This document shows positions 53,613 through 64,000 of a stretch of 64,000 nt of DNA, piece after piece; the stretch's first letter is position 1; every line of letters begins with the position of its first letter. The translations under genes and the position numbers were made by a program. Origin of the DNA: Oreohelix idahoensis (taxonomy: Eukaryota; Mollusca; Gastropoda; Stylommatophora; Oreohelicidae); NCBI GenBank assembly GCA_024509875.1, contig JAMPIV010021269.1, forward strand, positions 1 through 64,000, given 5' to 3'. The notes beneath the pieces are model-generated. The model ran no database searches. It worked only from the letters and a program-made list of their open reading frames with translations, and was not told where the DNA came from.

Positions 53613-56600
53613 TACTATGATAGAAACCTCCATTACAGAGCAATACAATAGGAGGCAATCTGATCATCAGAAAAAGTTCTCCCCTGAGACAAATGTTTCG
53701 GCCCTTTATTTTCTTGTACACTCTAAGGCAGGCCCACCTAGGTCATGATTCTCGAGTGTCAGCTTCCTGTTGTGTTTTCAGTCTGCGATAGGAATTGAAC
53801 CCACTCCACCTTTGTTGCAGCTTTCAACTTCACTCCTTTTCTTATCCACGTTGTCAGCTTGAAGCAAGAATGAAAGCAATCATTATGATATGCATGAATT
53901 ACTGTCCGGAGCTCCATAGCCCGTTGCGGTTGTTCCACAGTCAACAAGACACCCTCTACACAGTCTCACCTAGCCTCTTCAGGGCTCTTGTTATTGACTG
54001 TCCTTTCACATCCAATAGTTGTAGTATATCTTACACTGAAACAGCCACCAGACCTCTTGTACCCATCTCTACCGCTAGGAATTTTGCTGTGAATCTGTAG
54101 TTTCAAGCCCATGACCACGTCATTATTTTTACCCAGTTTCAACGAGTGTTGCTCATCTAATCTGGATTCAAATCGCAATGTGAGCTCAGTCATTATAATC
54201 TGATACACCGATGAGGAGTTTAGTACTATATGTCGTAAATTTTTGATAGGGGAAATAAGACATAGATTGGTCCCTTCTAAATAGAAATAGAACAGGTGAT
54301 AGCTCAGTGGGAGATAGTAAAGAAATAGATTTTCACGTGTGAGATGGTGAAAAAATAGGTAGAATCTGTCCCTGGACTCGAGAAAGATCCTCCAGTTCAG
54401 GCTATCTCTACAACAAGACTTTGTTTGTCAGACAGATTACCAAAATATATATTAATATGTATAGATCAACCACTCACATACACACACACATAAGTGACGA
54501 CAGTTAAACGCACAGACGTGAAAACTATATCAATGGGATATGGATATTTTGAGACGAGCTGACCAACACATGTATATAAAGTTTAATGTAAATTTTATTT
54601 ACCATACAGAAACTTCACAATAGCAATAATTTGAATATCAATCACATACAAATAAACATAGGTTAATGAATTAATTAAAGAAGTAGACCCACTCAGTGTG
54701 CCTCCCTCTGTAGAGACAAAATCCCACAAAGAAAGAAGTTAATTAACCCCCAAAAGGTCAAAGAATAGCACTAGGGTCTAGGTTTTTCTAAACTAAGAAC
54801 TGTGTTTCTACGTTATTCTATTTCTGAAATAAAGGAACAGTATTAGCAAACCTAAGAAGAAAACAAACAAAATAAGTATATTAGTTATACAATGTAAGAA
54901 TTAATCATCCCTGCTTTCTCTCGCTCTGAAATCCTGTGATCACATCCAGTCACCCTTACCTAATAGGTGCTTTCACAGCATCTGGAACAATCTTTAAGGT
55001 ACACAGAGGAAATCCAAGGTTGGGTTTTTGGCGAAACAAGCCCTAGTTTCTCCAAGAGTAATTAATCCAAATTTTGGGAAACGCTTGATTCGTTACTGTT
55101 AGTAGGATGCTGGTTATGTCACATCAGTTTTGTCCAGGTAGGAAAAGTACTTAAGAGATCTAATGTTAAGTGTACAGTAGCTTGGAATATTCGATTGTTA
55201 AATAGAAATATCAGGTAACTAACTCTGTTCAGGATAAATCTTCTTCACACCACAGTGGTTGTTAGTCAGGTAATGTCAATGTTTGATTAGCTTGCCTCAA
55301 CCAGCTGAATGTATATGAAAGTTTGTAAAAGAAATATGGATATCTATAAGTCCAGTTACAAGTTATTCTTAATATTCTTTGAATTGATACTCTGTCTCTT
55401 TCGGGGTGTAAACAAGAGGCCAGGCTTTCACAACATCTTGAAAACCCAATATTTATATCAGAATGATCTTTTGTACTGTTGGTCTTGAATCCGTTATTCT
55501 CCGATTCATATGGAAGCCGCTGGTAAGGTTTAGGGTTTGACCCAATACTGTGTAAAGGCGAAAAATACAAATACTTAACTATAAAATAGTATTATCAATC
55601 CTATCCTTAACCCGTGTAAGTGTATATATTTATCCACTTCTGTTATTTATCTTAAATTGAAACCACAAGCTTAGAACTTGTCTTATCGCTTAAAACTTCC
55701 GTGAAATAAATTCTAGTCATTTTAAAATTAATTTAATCATCGTGAATTAGAAATAAATATATATTTCGTCAATACTCATATTTGACAGTGCATTTACTAG
55801 TCAGGTAAAATATTCTCTGACTGGTTACTAGCTATTAATTAAATGTATTTTATAGCTGGAATAGTTTAGCTAAAAATTATGATTTATTCTGCTAGCCTAA
55901 GTAACACAATAAATCCTAGAGAAATCTAAATGACGGACTAGTCTAGTAAATCACTCTGCACAGAAAATCTAGTGAAGTATAATTGACGATTTTACCACTT
56001 AAATCACTCAAAAATACTAGTAGATATTATTACATCCAAACAGAATACTTCTAGACTTTCTCCAGCGAAAACTAAGAAACTCTACTTAATAAAAGTGATT
56101 CTAGAATCGTAGCTAGATGTCTTCTAAATCTGTGGAGTACTGAATACTTGAGTTAAAAATGCTGGGGTATATATATATATATGAAATGACAAGGAATGTT
56201 ACACTTTTCGCCGAAAACCAGACTCTCTGCTAGATTTAGCACCTACGGGGAAATTTCTGCTAAAATTCTATCTTAAAAGAAGTTTACACACTATTTACCG
56301 CTGCACTCTCTTTAGATCAGGCATAACGTAATTGACCAGACCGTGCGAGATTTCTTCGATCGAAAAATTCCACTATTTACCGCCATGCAGACGTGGTCAT
56401 AGACGAAATCAAGCAAGCCCGTCCTTTGATCTCAAATTCTCTCACCGTGTTTAATTACCTTCCTACGAACAGTTTCCCAAGGGGAGTAATAGAAATTGTC
56501 TAACTTTTCCAAAATTATCTGCTCCTAGTACTCAAATTCCCTGGTCACTGTCTGGTCTATTACAACGATTTTCAATCGCTGGCGTTTAATTACAAGTGAC

Positions 56601-56690
56601 CGCTCAGCGTTAGCTAAAATATGTCTGCTCGTAAACATAAATCAAAGAAAGTAGCTAACAGCAATAAAATGCGGGCTAAATTAGAAAAAA
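53613..56690. other. Long AT-rich region without recognised genes
   Basis: About 3 kb. Noted only a (CA)n run at 54478-54490 and a (TA)n run at 56170-56182. Short open frames (e.g. 53759-53947 and 55262-55570 on the minus strand) have no recognised similarity and no supporting context. It may contain old retroelement parts that I cannot identify. Confidence 0.4.
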
Positions 56691-57019
56691 AAACATATCT
56701 AGGAGGGTTTAAAGTGTTTAATATTTAACAAACCATGTATGGCTCATAAGGAAGCTGGTGAAGACAGGTAAAAGAAAATTGAAAATATATGAAACCTATT
56801 TTCATATCCTCTGTCACACTATATGTGGTCTTATTTTTGATCTACTAATAATTTCTGGGGTTGTCCCTGGCCCGGATAGATCTACTGCCATCTCCCAGTC
56901 TGGGTGTGTCCGTGATCCAGGTGGATCTGCTGCCATCTCCCAGTTATTTCCAATCAAGAATAGGGGGTAAACTGATATTTTGTTTGGCATATGCAGATTG
57001 TGCTGACTTCAGAAAATAT
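56691..57019. other. Unrecognised sequence with a ~40-bp imperfect duplication
   Basis: TAGATCTACTGCCATCTCCC at about 56877 and TGGATCTGCTGCCATCTCCC at about 56922 form an imperfect tandem pair. No coding potential is recognised. Confidence 0.4.
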
Positions 57020-57645
57020 GTGCATTAGGTATCTTGTCTGGCTTTGCTGTTAAACTTCAGCCTTACCAGGATTAGTGTAGCAGCCAGCTCATTTAGTACT
57101 CGGTTGTATCGCCATGTGAATCGTCCTAACCTTAACGACACCTTGCAAGATGAGAGCACATGATCTAGCGTTTGCTTCACATGGCACAGGGGGCACTGAA
57201 CATCATCAGACTTTCCCCATCTCACAAGGTTTTCATACGAGGGCAGAAGATTATACATTGATCTGATAATGAAACCAGTCTTAGAAGCGCCGTATGCCAT
57301 ATATCATTCCATGTCACGGACCTCGTGAAGCTCATGTAGTAAACTGGTTTTGTTGGACTTGCTGCACTGCTTTTTGCATCCTCTTGTCATTCTCAGCTTC
57401 TCGGATTTCCTTAACTAATTCCTCTTTGATAAGAAGTAGATTGTGGTGTTATTGTTGAACAGAATTGACATAACTGCACTCCGGGCTCATACATAGGTGA
57501 TCAGTCTCCCTCAGTATATGTTGAAGAGTGTGACTACTGACTGTTCCTGTAGCTCGCTGGTTGTAAACACGACGGATGAATCCTCTCATACGTCCAGCTT
57601 TGACAACCTTACGTTTGATGCCAAATTAAGACAGCCTTAACCTTG
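57020..57645 (-). pseudogene. Decayed LINE C-terminal fragment (zinc-binding RT tail)
   Basis: Frame 57300-57025 reads FIIRSMYNLLPSYENLVRWG, CPLCHVKQTLDHVLSSCK, GRFTWRYNRVLNELAA. This is the zinc-binding reverse-transcriptase tail of an invertebrate LINE family. Upstream, with stops and frame changes, KEELVKEIREAENDKRMQKA and similar pieces follow to about 57640. No ends or target duplication recognised. Confidence 0.75.
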
Positions 57646-58384
57646 AGGATTCATCTATTGCTGTGTCATTCTTTAATAAGCGATCATTAATTGTTATCAG
57701 AATCTCTCTCTTATCCAAATGCAGTGTGCCCACTGTGTGTACTCTTGGTGCTAGTCTGTCAGCTTATTCGATCACAGGATATCATATATGCACCATGTTT
57801 TCACATCATACAGACATGCAGGAGAGGTCTGGCAACCCTGAAATTTATGATTTCTTCTTTATGATCAGCTGATCATGTCAGTTATTGAACATGGACTGGG
57901 AATACCCACGTTATCAGTAATACAACATCAACAACCAAAATAAAAGAATGCTTATAGTCTTGAGATGTAGCAATGAGGGACATACTTGCAGTGATGTCTA
58001 TTAGATACAGGTATACGATGGCCCAGGCAAAAACCTATTTGTCAGTAACCACAGACACACGGCGTCCCCTATACGGAAACATAGCTAACATTAAGGGAGC
58101 AAGAATAAAGGGGGAGGGGTGTCATGGATGGAGCATGCAAAGACAACAATCAAGCAAGCGGCAACAACCAGACAAAATACAAACCATTCATACAGTAATT
58201 AAACAATCACTTGATTTTGGTAAACTTGTGGAATATTGGAAATCAGCAGTTGAATGACTAGCGACTTGGCGTGTTGTCAGTGTATGTGGACAATTTTACC
58301 AGAGGTGAGCTGCTTTGATTTTCATAGCACAGTACTCCGCAACTGTTTTTGATTGATGGCACACTTAAGTATCCTTCTAAATTT
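57646..58384. other. Unrecognised sequence
   Basis: A 94-codon plus-strand frame at 57973-58257 has no recognised similarity. Nothing else seen. Confidence 0.35.
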
Positions 58385-58465
58385 CACGGCACACTATAAT
58401 ACTTAAGTAGATAAAAGGTAAATGTCACGGCACACTATAATACTTAAGTAGATAAAAGGTAAATA
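58385..58465 (+). repeat. 41-bp direct duplication next to the Tigger element
   Basis: CACGGCACACTATAATACTT AAGTAGATAAAAGGTAAAT occurs at 58385 and 58426. TTCACGGCACAC is common near hAT-transposon ends, so this may be a remnant of one; no terminal repeat was found. Confidence 0.7.
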
Positions 58466-58514
58466 CAGTAGAACTCCATTTATCCGAACCCCAATTATCC
58501 GAACATCCAATTAT
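58466..58514 (+). repeat. Left terminal inverted repeat and subterminal motifs of Tigger
   Basis: CAGTAGAACTCCATTTATCC at the edge, then CCAATTATCCGAAC twice within 40 bp. The repeated ATCCGAAC motif is a candidate transposase binding site. Confidence 0.85.
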
Positions 58515-58812
58515 CCGAACACTTTTTCCAGAAAAAAAAAAATCAGATGCCACAGTCACGTTAGACTAAAATTCTGAATCTTTTGATGCGGCAAACTTCA
58601 AATGTGTGCGAACAATTTGTAGAGAATGGGATGGTTAATGGTCGGTCGCTTACGTACAGGAAGTCAGTTAGATCATAAAGTCAGTTAATATCTGGTTTAC
58701 CAATCCAGTGTACGTTTGCGTTCTAGGTAGAACACTGGCTAAACAGACAGTTCAACTTAAAATAATTGTGTCTGCTACTACAGCAGAATAATTTTGGTGT
58801 ACAAGTATTTCT

Positions 58813-60465
58813 ATGTGCGATATGGCATCTTCCAGTAGGCCTAAAGCATATAAAAGGAACCGCAATGTTTTGTCAATTGAAACGAAAACAGAAATTATCA
58901 AGAGACTAGAACAAGGTGAAACTGTGTCTTCACTTGCGAGGATTTTCAATGTTGGGAAAGCTACCGTCTCTGACATCAAAAGTGACAAGGATAAAATTAT
59001 GAGTTTTGCATCGAAATTTGATAGTGAAAATGGGTCGAAGAAACGTAAAACCATGAGAAATGCGAAAGATGTGAAATAGGAAGAGGCTTTGTATATATGG
59101 TTTGTGCAAAGAAGAAGCAAAGGGGAACCTATCTCTGGTTCTCTGTTGTATGAAAAGGCATTTCAGTTCAACAATCAACTTGACGGTCCTCCTGACTTTA
59201 AGGCTAGCCAGGGATGGTTAAGAAACTTTAAATCTCGTCATGGCATACGAGAATTGGAGATTCAAGGGGAATCTTTATCTAGCGATGAAACTGCCGCTAA
59301 AAATTTTAAAGAAACATTCTTGGCTTTTTTTGGAAGAAGAAGATTATTCACTCGATGATGTGTATAATGCCGATGAGACTGGCTTATACTGGAAATCATT
59401 GCCTCAAAAATCACTTGCATCTCAGCGCGAAGCAGCTGCCCCTGGGTTTAAAAAGTGCAAAGAGAGAGTAACAATTTTGGTAGCCGCGAATGCCAGTGGA
59501 AGTCATCGTTTACCGGTGCTAATGATCGGCAAAGCCAAAAAACCACGTTGTTTAAAGAATGTGACGTGTCTCCCATTGTGTTACAAAGCACAGAAGAGTG
59601 CTTGGATGAATAGTGAAATATTTCTTGATTGGTATACAATCAGTTCATCCCAAATGTGAAGAGGTTGAGAGAACAGGAAAAGAAAACTGGAAAAGTAATT
59701 CTTCTACTGGACAATGCACCATCTCATCCAGAGACGGATACATTGAATGCAGTTGATGCAAATTTTAAAGTAATTTTTCTGCCTCCCAATGTAACAGCAC
59801 TGATTCAACCAATGGATCAGGGTGTTATAGCAAAGCTTAAAAAGATGTACAAGAAGGAAGTCCTGCGTCGTTTATTGTTGGCTGAAGATGAAGAAAGTGT
59901 GGTGGCGTTTTCCAAAAAGCTTAATCTCAAAGACTGCTGCTATATGTTAGCTGATGCTTGGACCACCCTGTCACAAGATAATCTCAACAAGGCTTGGAGT
60001 AGATTGCTTGGGAAAAAAGGAGGAAATGAAACTACTGCAGTGGACACAAATGATGATTGTATAAATGAAGTTGTGGAACTGTTTCAAGCAATGCCCGGAT
60101 TTTCGGACAGTGACAAAGATGATGCACACATGTGGCTAGAAGATGATAATGATTCTGGTTTTCAGTTTTTGAATGACGAAGAAATTTTGTCTTTTGTGCA
60201 AGAAGAAAACCAAATACATGTAGTGACCGATGATGAAGACTCCTCAGAAGTACATGATGTACTTGTAGATTATGAAGAAAAACCAAAACGTCGACCAAGT
60301 CCTGAAGAGGCCTTCATAGCACTAGATACATCGATGGCTTGGTACGAGCAAGAAGATGACAGCTGTCCTACACAGCTTCTGCTGTTGAAGAGAATGCGGG
60401 ACTTAGCAGCCAAAAGGAGACTATCCAGTTTGGTGCAAAAGAGGATTCCTCATTATTTTAAATAG
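58813..60465 (+). pseudogene. Tigger-type transposase, inactivated
   Basis: N-terminus 58813-59079 has a psq-type helix-turn-helix (IETKTEIIKRLEQGETVSSL). The CENP-B/Tc5-type second HTH is in 59089-59340 (GWLRNFKSRHGI). The DDD catalytic core follows: YNADETGLYWK (first Asp), LLLDNAPSHPE (second), PPNVTALIQPMDQGVI (third). A TAG at 59077-59079 interrupts the frame. A shift near 59325 at a T6 run and a second near 59630 move the middle part into another frame and back. The C-terminus, RIPHYFK, is at 60465. Three lesions mean the copy is dead, while the ends could still be mobilised by a related enzyme. Confidence 0.93.
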
Positions 60466-60737
60466 TGGGCTACATCTGTGCAAGTACATGTATACGTAAG
60501 TTGCGCCTGGTTTTGAATCGTTTGTAATGTTATTTTGAAAACATTTCTCTTTCTTAACAAAAATAATTAATACAAGTAGTACATGCACTGCAGTGTAATA
60601 AAAGATTTTGGTGATACAGTGATCTAATACAGTGTGGGTATTATTATTACAGTACAAGTAAATATGTTTTATATTGTATTTTCCTTGTGATGGTTAATTA
60701 TTTTTAGAAATATGTGTACATGTACTCGATACATTAT

Positions 60738-60814
60738 GTAATCCAATTATCCGAACATTTGATTATCCGAACGATGCTCGGTCCCATGGGGTTCGGATAA
60801 ATGGAGTTCTACTG
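60738..60814 (-). repeat. Right terminal inverted repeat and subterminal motifs of Tigger
   Basis: GTTCGGATAAATGGAGTTCT ACTG mirrors the left end. CCAATTATCCGAAC and GATTATCCGAAC lie just inside, in the same orientation as on the left. Confidence 0.85.
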
Positions 60815-60816
60815 TA

Positions 60817-60956
60817 TACAAGTATTCCACTAGCAGACACTAACGTAGAGGAGTAAAGTGTTAGAGGTTTCTGTGTGCCAGGTTCTGCTTTATGAGAAGG
60901 GATGATCAGTTATAATGGTGGGTGGGAATGGTAAATTTTTTTTAAATGTGCTGCAA
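60817..60956. other. Unrecognised flank of Tigger
   Basis: No feature seen. Confidence 0.3.
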
Positions 60957-61190
60957 TCATAAGACATTTTTAAGAAATGGATTTGTGGGTTTTGTTCTTA
61001 TTTTGTTTCGTTGCTGTTGAACTAGCTTTGCTGTGCTCGTCGTTATATCGCAGCTAACGTCAAGATGAAGAATGTGCATGTGTTCTGCATTGTTGATTGG
61101 TGCAGTAAAGAGTGTTTGTGATTGTTGGAGAGCCCGGCAGGAGCTTTCTATTGAAAATCCTGGGCAAGTGAACAGCACATGCTGAACTGT

Positions 61191-61396
61191 TTCATATGGA
61201 TGTGCACAGATGCGCAACTAATCTTATAGAAGGAGATAAGTTTGTTTGTTGAGTCTGGTATGTGCTGTTCTAAATTGGAAGATTGTGCTCTGCTTCATAT
61301 GGATGTGCACAGATGTGCAACTAATCTTATAGAAGGAGATTAGTTTGTTTGTTGAGTCTGGCATGTGCTGTTCTAAATTGGAAGATTGTGCTCTGC
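61191..61396 (-). repeat. ~103-bp direct duplication in a LINE remnant
   Basis: TTCATATGGATGTGCACAGA begins at 61191 and again at 61294; the two copies differ at a few bases. Confidence 0.88.
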
Positions 61397-61424
61397 TTCA
61401 CACAGCATAGGTTACTGATGTTGC

Positions 61425-61700
61425 CATTTTTACTGGGATGAGTGATTTCTTTGTACAAGGCACGTCCTGTAGACTCTTGCTCCTCGATTCAACCATTTTT
61501 GCTGGGATGAGTGATTTCTTTGTACAAGGCACGTCCTGTAGACTCTTGCCCCTCGATTGAACCATTTTTGCTGGGATGAGTGATTTCTTTGTACAAGGCA
61601 CGTCCTGTAGACTCTTGCCTCTCGATTCAACCATTTTTACTGGGATGAGTGATTTCTTTGTACAAGGCACGTCCTGTAGACTCTTGCCCCTCGATTCAAC
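61425..61700 (-). repeat. 69-bp tandem array in a LINE remnant (4 units)
   Basis: Each unit reads, on the minus strand, MVESRGKSLQDVPCTKKS plus LIPAK, 23 codons. The units are nearly identical. The source is the LINE remnant in which they lie. Confidence 0.9.
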
Positions 61701-61710
61701 CATTCTTCTT

Positions 61711-62199
61711 TGACCTTTTTTAGGAGTATTAGATTAGCTATCTGTGTAATGGTACTAGTGTTTGTTTTAATGATGCACCTTCCTAGTTGGTTTGGTTTGA
61801 CTGGTGTATCCACGAGTTTTCGTGGTATCCACTGGAGAGTGACTTTTATGTTGTTTGTTGTATGTTGTGATCAGGCTGTCTATATTTTCAGCCATCTGTA
61901 TTATTTTTTTATATTTTTAGTTTGGGGGATATTTATTAAAGCCTGAAGTGTTGATTTTGAATCATCGAAGATTATGATTTCTGAGGTATTATAGATTGCT
62001 TACATAAATTTTGCTGAGTATTGGTGAGAAATGGTGTTTATAGCTATAATGTTTAACTTGTCGATTAGGGGTCATCCACATATGACGTCAATAAGTTGTT
62101 GCCATTATTGAACCCCACTTCTCCCAGGTCATAGTCACAAAATATTAAAAACCTCCCCCCTCCCCCTCACTTACGTGACATCACACATCTCTTCATCAT
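61711..62199. other. Unrecognised AT-rich sequence
   Basis: No gene or element end seen; a C-rich run lies near 62154-62164. Confidence 0.35.
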
Positions 62200-62256
62200 T
62201 ACCTTTCAACACCTCAAGTTACATAGGACTTATGCCAAGCCTTCCTGTCACGTGCC
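62200..62256 (-). pseudogene. Left part of a LINE C-family remnant, split by a solo LTR
   Basis: ATGCCAAGCCTTCCTGTCAC GTGCC corresponds to 44698-44722 of LINE E (ATGCCAAGTCCTCCTGTCAC GTGCC). GTGCC at 62252-62256 is the target duplication of the solo LTR. Confidence 0.8.
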
Positions 62257-63411
62257 TGTAACTGTCACTTTCTCTTGTTGAGGTGATCACTGGCCCAAGA
62301 CAGTATACATGTTGTTAGGTGTGTAGTGCGAGCGTGTGATGAACTGAGTGTGGGTGCGAATGAAGGCGCGAATGTGTTTAGGCTCGTATATATGTAACCC
62401 TGCAACCCATACACTCACATGCAGTAGTCAAGGATGCTTGGACACTGCAGGCACGTTTCAAAACATTTATTGACGAGAACACACACATGGTATCAACAGG
62501 AACAGTCAGTGTAACAAGGTCATGCTGACCGGAAATCGATAGGTATACATTAGGCATTCAACAAGCTGGTAAACATTTGAATATTCGTGCATGGTCAATG
62601 CAATGTTCTTCAATAATGACAGTTCGTGGCGTCGCCCTGGTATCACTGACTAAACGCGTCAGATACCTTAATCACTCTGGCACATAGGTGCAACTTGGCA
62701 TTCCCCGCCAATTGCACTGTATTAGGCTGTAGTACATTAGCCGAAAACACAGTCCTCGTTCTGACGTCAGCTGTGTACTTCTGATAAGCAGGTTACCATT
62801 AACCCTGCAGTAATGCTTATTGTAGACATAAATACCGCCAATCTGCGGTTCCCACAATATATCTTCGTCACTGGATTTCTGGACAATATAAAGACTAATA
62901 GTCTTGGATGGCTACCTCGAGCACAAAATATAAGTTCTGAAATGTAGGATCGGTGAGCTGCAGTTCACAGACTAGGCAATCTTCTAACATGTTCTGCCAC
63001 CGAAAGCATAGTAATGGAAAAAGTCGGTATTACCTGTAACCGAATCCACAGAACATAATAAGGAACTCTGCTGTCATTCCAACGCACAGAGATTCACTGG
63101 GGAAAACTGCCATCGCAGTCACTTCGAAGATTCTCCCCGAAAAACACAATGGACCCTTGGTCCCTTCAGAAAACAAGGACCCTTCACGGCTTGCCGGAAG
63201 TCTAACTCAACTCCCGCTTAAAAAAACCTTCCCATGGGCCTACGCCCAAACTGTCTACCTTTGACCCTAAAGGTCAAACACAATGAATGAATAAACAAGG
63301 GAAGACAACCCCTAATCAACCTGACATCGCAGGTAAAGACACAATTATTCTTATGATATAAACATAAGCAAATAACTTGACAGATGACTCCGTCGAAAAT
63401 GACAGCAACAG
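62257..63411 (-). repeat. Solo LTR of the copy A type (1155 bp)
   Basis: Full-length match to 16111-17262, starting TGTAACTG and ending CAGCAACA on the plus strand, with scattered changes. It is flanked by GTGCC at 62252-62256 and 63412-63416. No internal element sequence is present, so it arose by recombination between two LTRs. It is more diverged than the LTR pair of copy A. Confidence 0.95.
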
Positions 63412-63524
63412 TGCCATCAGGTCAAGGTCTTACCATGACGTCATCTTGACGTTTGTCTCCAGTTCTCTTCTCTATGGGTTTCTTAGTCTTTCTCTGTCCT
63501 CTCTTAACCCGAGGTGTCCAGAAC

Positions 63525-63782
63525 AAGGACTGCCGTGTAATGCTATCAACAGGTTTGTTCAGTGTTTGTCCTATCTAAAGGACTGTCGTGTAATGCTATC
63601 AACATGTTTGTTCAGTGTGTGTCCTATCTAAAGGACTGCCGTGTAATGCTATCAACAAGTTTGTTCAGTGTGTGTCCTATCTAAAGGACTGCCGTGTAAT
63701 GCTATCAACAGGTTTGTTCAGTGTGTCCTATCTAAAGGACTGTCGTGTGATGCTATCAACAGGTTTGATCAGTGTGTGTCGT
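63525..63782 (-). repeat. 53-bp tandem array from the GHTLRKPVDSIT segment (about 5 units)
   Basis: AAGGACTGCCGTGTAATGCT ATCAACAGGTTTGTTCAGTG TGTGTCCTATCTA starts at 63525, 63578, 63631, 63684 and 63735 (the last spacing is 51, due to a 2-bp loss). It is the same LINE segment that forms the 52-bp satellite, with LINE sequence on both sides. Confidence 0.93.
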
Positions 63783-63837
63783 ATCTATCACCAGCTTCTT
63801 CTTCTCGTTGCTTGTTCCACTGGCACTTGTCTGGTCC

Positions 63838-64000
63838 AAGTCATCAGTTCAACATAAGTGATCTTGTCATCAGTTCAACATAAGTGATCTTGTCATCAGT
63901 TCCACATTAGCGATCTTGTCATCAGTTCCACATAAGCGATCTTGCATCAGTTCCACATAAGTGATCTTGTCATCAGTTCCACATAAGTGACCTTGTCATC
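63838..64000 (-). repeat. 26-bp tandem array from a neighbouring LINE segment (about 6 units)
   Basis: TCATCAGTTCCACATAAGTG ATCTTG repeats at 26-bp steps (63841, 63867 and onward) to the window end. The LINE C source is GTCATCAGTTCCACATTGGT AACCTT at about 18987-19012. Confidence 0.9.

Larger units (their letters stand above)
58466..60814 (+). mobile_element. Tigger/pogo DNA transposon (2349 bp)
   Basis: Terminal inverted repeats start CAGTAGAACTCCATTTATCC GAAC and end with the reverse complement at 60791-60814. The element is flanked by TA on both sides (58464-58465 and 60815-60816), the target of the Tc1/mariner/pogo superfamily. Copies of ATTATCCGAAC repeat below the ends, three on the left side and two on the right. 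It encodes a single transposase, now broken. Confidence 0.95.
60957..61710 (-). pseudogene. Decayed LINE C-terminal fragment with internal duplications
   Basis: Minus-strand frame 61217-60957 has the Cys/His pattern CAHPYETVQHVLFTCPGF, as in the tail after RNase H of several LINE families. Just upstream FRTAHTRLNKQTNL matches the usual R-T-G-H-x-R-L-N motif. The sequence is expanded by a ~103-bp duplication (61191-61396) and a 69-bp array (61425-61700). Confidence 0.65.
63412..64000 (-). pseudogene. Right part of a LINE C-family remnant with two tandem arrays
   Basis: After the target duplication it continues as LINE 3' sequence (CTCCAGTTCTCTTCTCTATG; GTCCAGAACAAGGACTGCCG) into the 53-bp array (63525-63782). 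Unexpanded LINE sequence follows (CTTGTTCCACTGGCACTTGT). A 26-bp array runs to the window edge. Reading direction is minus, as in LINEs C and E. Confidence 0.88.

Noticed and set aside
53759..54208. Short minus-strand frames
   Set aside because: No recognised similarity, codon pattern or context; chance frames in AT-rich DNA.

Overview
Organism and overall character: this is a eukaryotic, almost certainly metazoan, repeat-rich stretch. There are no operons or ribosome-binding sites. It holds Ty3/gypsy-type LTR retrotransposons, several non-LTR retrotransposons (LINEs) with endonuclease and reverse transcriptase, a Tigger/pogo DNA transposon, a tRNA-derived SINE head and many satellite arrays. 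The mix (LTR elements with integrase before reverse transcriptase, RTE-like LINEs, AT-rich DNA) would suit a lophotrochozoan such as a mollusc, but that is inference. I see no complete host gene. The only host-gene candidates are two homologous 54-bp exon-like segments (27765-27818 and 42129-42182) and a decayed acidic 10-residue repeat frame around 31435-32420. Layout: 1-1971 is the 3' end of a Gmr1-like LTR element (copy 0). 1972-26040 is a 52-bp satellite interrupted by a minus-strand Gmr1-like element (copy A, 8409-17262) and by a nearly full-length minus-strand RTE-like LINE (LINE C, 18688-24787), which itself holds a plus-strand LINE (LINE D, 20900-23753). 26040-31415 carries 25-bp, 50-bp and 57-bp arrays. 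31416-42110 is a degenerate ~30-bp array broken by a LINE fragment and by a complete Gmr1-like element (copy B, 32421-41894) with 1520-bp LTRs and a 5-bp target duplication. 43425-48540 is a 47-bp satellite holding another RTE-like LINE (LINE E) with its own insertions. 48570-52700 holds LINE fragments with internal tandem arrays, a SINE, a probable solo LTR and a 42-bp satellite. 52700-58465 is mostly unrecognised AT-rich sequence with palindromic repeats and a LINE remnant. 58466-60814 is a dead Tigger element with intact ends. 60957-64000 has LINE remnants and a solo LTR of the copy A type. How it fits together: the strongest theme is that one RTE-like LINE family repeatedly gives birth to satellites. 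The 52-bp satellite, a 53-bp array (63525-63782) and a 28-bp array (51317-51600) all come from the same short coding segment near the LINE C-terminus (the peptide around GHTLRKPVDSITRQ). Arrays of 27 bp (48650-48995) and 25 bp (26060-26975) come from the adjoining segment, and a 26-bp array (63838-64000) from a third. Unexpanded LINE sequence is visible on one or both sides of most of these arrays, so they grew in place. The second theme is the gene order of the LTR elements: Gag - protease - integrase - reverse transcriptase - RNase H. This is Ty1/copia order with Ty3/gypsy-type proteins, as known for the Gmr1 group. Target duplications and homologous uninterrupted copies let the nesting order be read directly. 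Most coding breaks lie in A/T homopolymers, so some could be assembly errors.
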